From Fictibacillus nanhaiensis (GTDB lineage Bacteria; Bacillota; Bacilli; Bacillales; Fictibacillaceae), in assembly GCA_016401345.1 (NCBI GenBank), contig JAEACG010000013.1, positions 1 through 35,772 of the forward strand: DNA of 35,772 nucleotides, written 5' to 3'. The position numbers and the translations under genes are program-made. Shown here in pieces: positions 33,136-35,772 of the stretch (the stretch's first letter is position 1; every line of letters starts with the position of its first letter). A model generated the notes under the pieces. The model worked only from the letters and a program-made list of their open reading frames with translations, was not told the DNA's origin and did not search any database.

Positions 33136-33537
33136 ATGACAACACTACAAGGCTTCCATCATATCGAAATTAATGTGAAGAATCTGAGGAAAACGAGTGA
33201 ATTTTATAAATGGCTGATGCCAGAGTTAGGTTTTTCTCTATATCAGGAATGGGAAAATGGTTTTAGCTTCAAAATAGAATCGTCTTATCTTGTTTTTGTA
33301 CAAACAGAAGAAATGTATATGGACATCCCTTTTCACCGAAAGCGTTCAGGACTTAATCACCTGGCCTTTTGGGCTAAATCACGTGCGCAAATAGAGCACC
33401 TTCGTGTACAATTGAAGAAGAAAAATATTTCCTTTTTATATGAGGACAAGTTTCCTTTTGCAGGTGGAGAAAATCATTATGCTTTATTCTTTGAAGATCC
33501 AGATCGATTAAAAATTGAAATCGTTGCGCCGAGGTGA
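33136..33537 (+). CDS. VOC (glyoxalase-type) protein
   Basis: A 133-residue VOC domain, the third in this window. Ligands: H8/H9 in GFHHIEINVKN, H in GLNHLAFWAKS (about 75) and E in FFEDPDRLKIEIVAP (about 128). The RBS AATAGGAG precedes the ATG. The stop lies inside the RBS of the signal-peptidase gene, so the two are coupled. Function unknown. Confidence 0.83.
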   Translation: MTTLQGFHHIEINVKNLRKTSEFYKWLMPELGFSLYQEWENGFSFKIESSYLVFVQTEEMYMDIPFHRKRSGLNHLAFWAKSRAQIEHLRVQLKKKNISFLYEDKFPFAGGENHYALFFEDPDRLKIEIVAPR

Positions 33538-33545
33538 ATGAAGAT

Positions 33546-34103
33546 ATGATAGAACAAGAAAAAGAAACAAAGCAAAAAAGTGAATGGGTTAGCTGGTTAA
33601 AGGCGATTGGATTTGCTTTAGTCTTTGTATTTATCACAAAAGCCTATTTCTTTGCTCCATATATGGTAGAAGGTGCATCTATGTCACCTACTCTTCACGA
33701 TCAAGAAAAGCTGTATGTTAATAAAATTGTTTATGCGTTTTCTGAGCCCCAAAAAGGCGATATTGTTATCATCAAAGGTGACGATAAGCGGTACGTAAAA
33801 CGAGTGATAGGTTTAGAAGGTGACGTTATTCAAATGAAGAGTGACAGCCTTTATGTAAATAATAAAAAAGTGAAAGAGTCTTATCTTCAAGAAAATAAAT
33901 CTGAAGCGAAAAGCTTAGGGGTGTACCTAACGGAGGATTTTGGTCCACTGAAAGTCCCAAAAGGGAAAGTTTTCGTAATGGGCGACAACCGTCTTAATAG
34001 TATGGATTCACGAAACGGGCTAGGTTTGATCGAAACGAAAGCAATCGAAGGTCGTTCTGAAGTCGTCATCTACCCTTTTTCAGAAATGCGTGCAACCCAA
34101 TAA
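33546..34103 (+). CDS. lepB: Signal peptidase I (SipS/SipT type)
   Basis: Cleaves signal peptides from exported proteins. The 185-residue protein has one N-terminal membrane helix (about 17-36), the catalytic Ser45 in GASMSPT and the Lys85 in KRYVKRVIG. The substrate-box motif GDNRLNSMDSR follows. Sizes and positions match SipS (Ser43, Lys83). ATG 33546 lies eight bases after GAGGTGA; an in-frame GTG at 33534 lies inside that RBS and was rejected. It is coupled to the VOC gene upstream, which has no known link to secretion. Confidence 0.93.
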   Translation: MIEQEKETKQKSEWVSWLKAIGFALVFVFITKAYFFAPYMVEGASMSPTLHDQEKLYVNKIVYAFSEPQKGDIVIIKGDDKRYVKRVIGLEGDVIQMKSDSLYVNNKKVKESYLQENKSEAKSLGVYLTEDFGPLKVPKGKVFVMGDNRLNSMDSRNGLGLIETKAIEGRSEVVIYPFSEMRATQ

Positions 34104-34104
34104 C

Positions 34105-34137
34105 AAAAGTGCAGCCAGGCTGCGCTTTTTATTTTTA
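34105..34137 (+). terminator. Signal peptidase gene terminator
   Basis: Stem AAAAGTGCAG/CTGCGCTTTT (one G-U pair) with loop CCAGG and a T-rich tail. Confidence 0.85.
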
Positions 34138-34154
34138 TAAAAGGAGTATGTGAG

Positions 34155-34652
34155 ATGAACCGATGCAAGTGGAGTGAAGAAAGCGAGATGCTGCAACAGT
34201 ATCATGATAACGAATGGGGTCAGTATGTGGTTGGAGACAATGCCTTATTCGAATGCTTAACACTAGAGCTGTTTCAATCTGGCTTAAGCTGGAAGACCAT
34301 TCTTCACAAAAGAGAGAACTTCAGGCAAGCCTTTGCGCAGTTTGAGGTAGAAAAGGTCATGCAGTTTGGGGAAAAAGAGATTGAAGTTTTACTAGATGAT
34401 GCTGGGATCGTCAGGCATAGAAAAAAAATTGAAGCGACGATTGAAAACGCGAAGAGAGTTCATGCATTAATAAATGAGTTTGGCAGTTTTGAAGAGTTTT
34501 TAAAACAATTGCCACATGAAACAGCAGAAAAACAAAAAGTGTTGAGAAAAACCTTTAAGCACGTTGGCTTAACAACGGCAGAAAGCTTTTTAGAAGCTAC
34601 AGGGAGGATACAAGCCTCCCATAGTGAGCAATGCTTCATGGTAACCAAATAG
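34155..34652 (+). CDS. tag: DNA-3-methyladenine glycosylase I
   Basis: Removes 3-methyladenine from alkylated DNA. The 165-residue protein opens NRCKWSEE with the zinc-ligand Cys4, and His17 in YHDNEWG. LFECLTLELFQSGLSW and DAGIVRHRKKI are the adenine-pocket regions. The C-terminus has His/Cys in SHSEQCF, the second half of the zinc site. It is about 20 residues shorter than the E. coli enzyme, mainly in the loop before LRKTFKHVGLTT. ATG 34155 follows AAGGAGT. Confidence 0.92.
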   Translation: MNRCKWSEESEMLQQYHDNEWGQYVVGDNALFECLTLELFQSGLSWKTILHKRENFRQAFAQFEVEKVMQFGEKEIEVLLDDAGIVRHRKKIEATIENAKRVHALINEFGSFEEFLKQLPHETAEKQKVLRKTFKHVGLTTAESFLEATGRIQASHSEQCFMVTK

Positions 34653-34699
34653 AGTCATTTCATAGTTGTCCTGCATAAGCTAAAGCGGGAGGTATGATG

Positions 34700-35035
34700 A
34701 TGCCTTATGAGATCTATATTTCAACAACAAGAAAAAGACTTGCCCTCGTAAAAGATGGGAAAGTAATCAAACGCTACCCGATCGGCGTAGGAAAAATGCT
34801 AACACCTACACCGACCGGAACCTATACCATAATTAATAAAGCGCCAAATCCAGGTGGACCGTTCGGAGTCATGTGGATGGGACTCTCACGTCCTCACTAC
34901 GGCATACACGGCACAGATACACCATCATCCATCGGCAAAAACGTATCCAAAGGATGTGTGCGGATGCATAATAATCATGTTTTGGAATTATCACAGATCG
35001 TACCTATTGGGACGAAGGTGGTTATAAGGGCATAA
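34700..35035 (+). CDS. Minimal L,D-transpeptidase (YkuD domain)
   Basis: A 111-residue YkuD catalytic domain alone. The catalytic Cys is C86 in SKGCVRMHN and the His is H70 in GIHGTD. The usual N-terminal LysM is missing, and no signal peptide is seen, so how it reaches the wall is unclear. Three ATGs overlap (34694, 34697, 34700); the third is seven bases from GGGAGG and was chosen. It is convergent with the pheromone gene. Confidence 0.85.
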   Translation: MPYEIYISTTRKRLALVKDGKVIKRYPIGVGKMLTPTPTGTYTIINKAPNPGGPFGVMWMGLSRPHYGIHGTDTPSSIGKNVSKGCVRMHNNHVLELSQIVPIGTKVVIRA

Positions 35036-35060
35036 AAAAAACCCTTCTTAAAGGGTTTTT
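35033..35060. terminator. Bidirectional terminator
   Basis: Stem AACCCTT/AAGGGTT with T-runs on both strands (TTTTTT on the plus strand, AAAAAAA on the other side). It ends the L,D-transpeptidase gene and the minus-strand repeat peptide gene. Confidence 0.75.
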
Positions 35061-35455
35061 TATGCTTTCATCATGGCTTTAGGATCCGGAGTGTGATCGA
35101 AAGCTAATTTAATTGATTTGGCTTTAGGATCTGGAGTGTGGTCAAAAGCTGACTTAAAAGAAGCGGCTTTAGGATCCGGAGTGTGATCGAAAGCTAATTT
35201 AATTGATTTGGCTTTAGGATCTGGAGTGTGGTCAAAAGCTGACTTAAAAGAAGCGGCTTTAGGATCCGGAGTGTGATCAAAAACTAATTTAATTGATTTG
35301 GCTTTAGGGTCCGGAGTATGATCGAAAGCTAACTTAAAAGAAGCGGCTTTAGGGTCCGGAGTGTGATCAAAAGCTGATTTCAAATTTGGAAAACTAAATG
35401 TCAATACAGTTAAAAATAATACTGTAGTTATGGAAATAAGTAATTTCTTGTTCAT
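35060..35455 (-). CDS. Phr-like multi-repeat peptide pheromone precursor
   Basis: A 131-residue exported precursor. Residues 1-22 form a Sec-type signal (MNKK, then a hydrophobic core LLISITTVLFLTVLTF). The rest is seven identical copies of FDHTPDPKA (residues 29, 44, 59, 74, 89, 104 and 119) spaced exactly 15 residues apart. The spacers alternate between ASFK and KSIK, followed by LA, SA or LV. The end is MMKA. RBS AGGAGG overlaps the stop codon of the Rap-like gene just upstream. By analogy with Phr, it would be exported, cut by proteases, and the short peptide taken up by Opp to act on the Rap protein. The exact mature peptide is not known. Confidence 0.8.
   Translation of the reverse strand: MNKKLLISITTVLFLTVLTFSFPNLKSAFDHTPDPKAASFKLAFDHTPDPKAKSIKLVFDHTPDPKAASFKSAFDHTPDPKAKSIKLAFDHTPDPKAASFKSAFDHTPDPKAKSIKLAFDHTPDPKAMMKA
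35075..35371 (-). repeat. Seven 27-bp repeats on a 45-bp period
   Basis: Copies start at 35075, 35120, 35165, 35210, 35255, 35300 and 35345. Each encodes the invariant nine residues. The spacers repeat on 90 bp (two units), which suggests growth by duplication of pairs. A few silent changes (GGATCC, GGATCT, GGGTCC) separate the copies. Confidence 0.95.
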
Positions 35456-35466
35456 AGTAGAACCTC

Positions 35467-35772
35467 CTAAAAGATTTTTTTCCTAGCATTATTTGCTTTT
35501 CTGTAATAAATGCTAGCTTTTTTATACAAAGACTGGTCGAAGTAAATATCTGCGAGTCTTTCGGAATAGCTTGATAAGTACTCCCAAATATTTTGTTTTT
35601 CAAAATATGGGATAACATCCTTTGATAGGAATAATTCAATGTCTTTAATATCTGTATCAGTTATTAAATAGTCGAGCATCTTAAAGTGGAAATAATACTC
35701 ATCTTTTTGATTTATTAAGCTAATTCCCTGATCTAAATATTTTTTTGAATTTGGATAGTCATTAATATTAAA
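35467..35772 (-). CDS. Rap/TPR-type regulator, 3' part (runs off the window)
   Basis: The frame is open from the window edge (no stop in 102 codons) and ends at 35467. The visible C-terminus reads like the last two TPR helix pairs of Rap proteins: YLDQGISLINQKDEYYFHFK, ELFLSKDVIPYFEKQNIWEY, YSERLADIYFDQSLYKKASI and YYRKANNARKKIF. Rap proteins bind Phr peptides in this TPR part and inhibit Spo0F~P or response regulators such as ComA. No N-terminus is visible, so an alternative such as another RRNPP regulator with a TPR end cannot be ruled out. Its stop TAG lies in the RBS of the downstream pheromone gene. Confidence 0.7.
   Translation of the reverse strand, partial: FNINDYPNSKKYLDQGISLINQKDEYYFHFKMLDYLITDTDIKDIELFLSKDVIPYFEKQNIWEYLSSYSERLADIYFDQSLYKKASIYYRKANNARKKIF

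Noticed and set aside
35060-35455. Regular 45-bp repeats as a CRISPR array
   Set aside because: The repeats are in frame, encode identical peptides behind a signal sequence, spacers are near-identical rather than unique, and no cas genes are present.

Overview
The window (about 40% GC by eye) reads as chromosomal DNA of an endospore-forming member of the Bacillaceae. The evidence is a Bacillus-type 23S-5S-tRNA array with CCA-encoded tRNAs, the block sigW-rsiW-cdaA-cdaR-glmM-glmS with a glmS ribozyme, a Spo0E-type phosphatase, a YjcZ-type glycine/tyrosine-rich sporulation peptide, SigX/RsiX, UvsE and a Rap-Phr type signalling pair. The genus cannot be fixed from the sequence alone.

Layout. 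1-1254: end of an rRNA operon (23S 3' end, 5S) and eight tRNAs (Asn, Thr, Glu, Val, Thr, Tyr, Gly, Ala) closed by a terminator. 1255-1824: non-coding, with a degenerate 21-bp repeat array, two hairpins, a cre-like site and the rocF promoter. 1825-10425: arginase, a convergent Spo0E-like gene, then the cell-envelope stress and wall-precursor block. SigW reads its own promoter. RsiW holds SigW. CdaA makes c-di-AMP and is controlled by CdaR and GlmM. GlmM and GlmS make glucosamine phosphates, and GlmS is shut off by a GlcN6P-sensing ribozyme. 10426-18287: accessory genes (ABC exporter, MerR + SRPBCC pair with a self-regulatory operator, YdaG-like stress protein, lipoprotein plus two orphan ABC permeases, YjcZ peptide, DinB, YfhP-like protein). 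18288-25758: class A PBP, small acidic protein, GNAT + TetR pair with a palindromic operator, SigX/RsiX, and a secreted NlpC/P60-fold protein that has lost its catalytic triad. 25845-29633: UvsE, then an SDR / divergent QueA / VOC / VOC operon. 29656-35035: metallophosphoesterase, two tandem small membrane paralogues, LTA synthase-type enzyme, VOC + signal peptidase I, 3-methyladenine glycosylase, minimal L,D-transpeptidase. 35060-35772 (minus strand): a seven-copy repeat peptide precursor coupled to the 3' end of a Rap/TPR-like gene that leaves the window.

The observations most worth pursuing are: the Rap-like/multi-repeat pheromone locus at the right edge; the triad-less NlpC/P60 protein under a promoter resembling SigX's own; the divergent QueA operon; an intrinsic terminator inside the rsiW reading frame; a glmS leader with two extra hairpins after the ribozyme; and three dispersed copies of a roughly 100-130-bp palindromic repeat, one of them between two duplicated membrane-peptide genes.

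All calls are by reading alone. No alignments, folding or database searches were run, and family names rest on recalled motifs.
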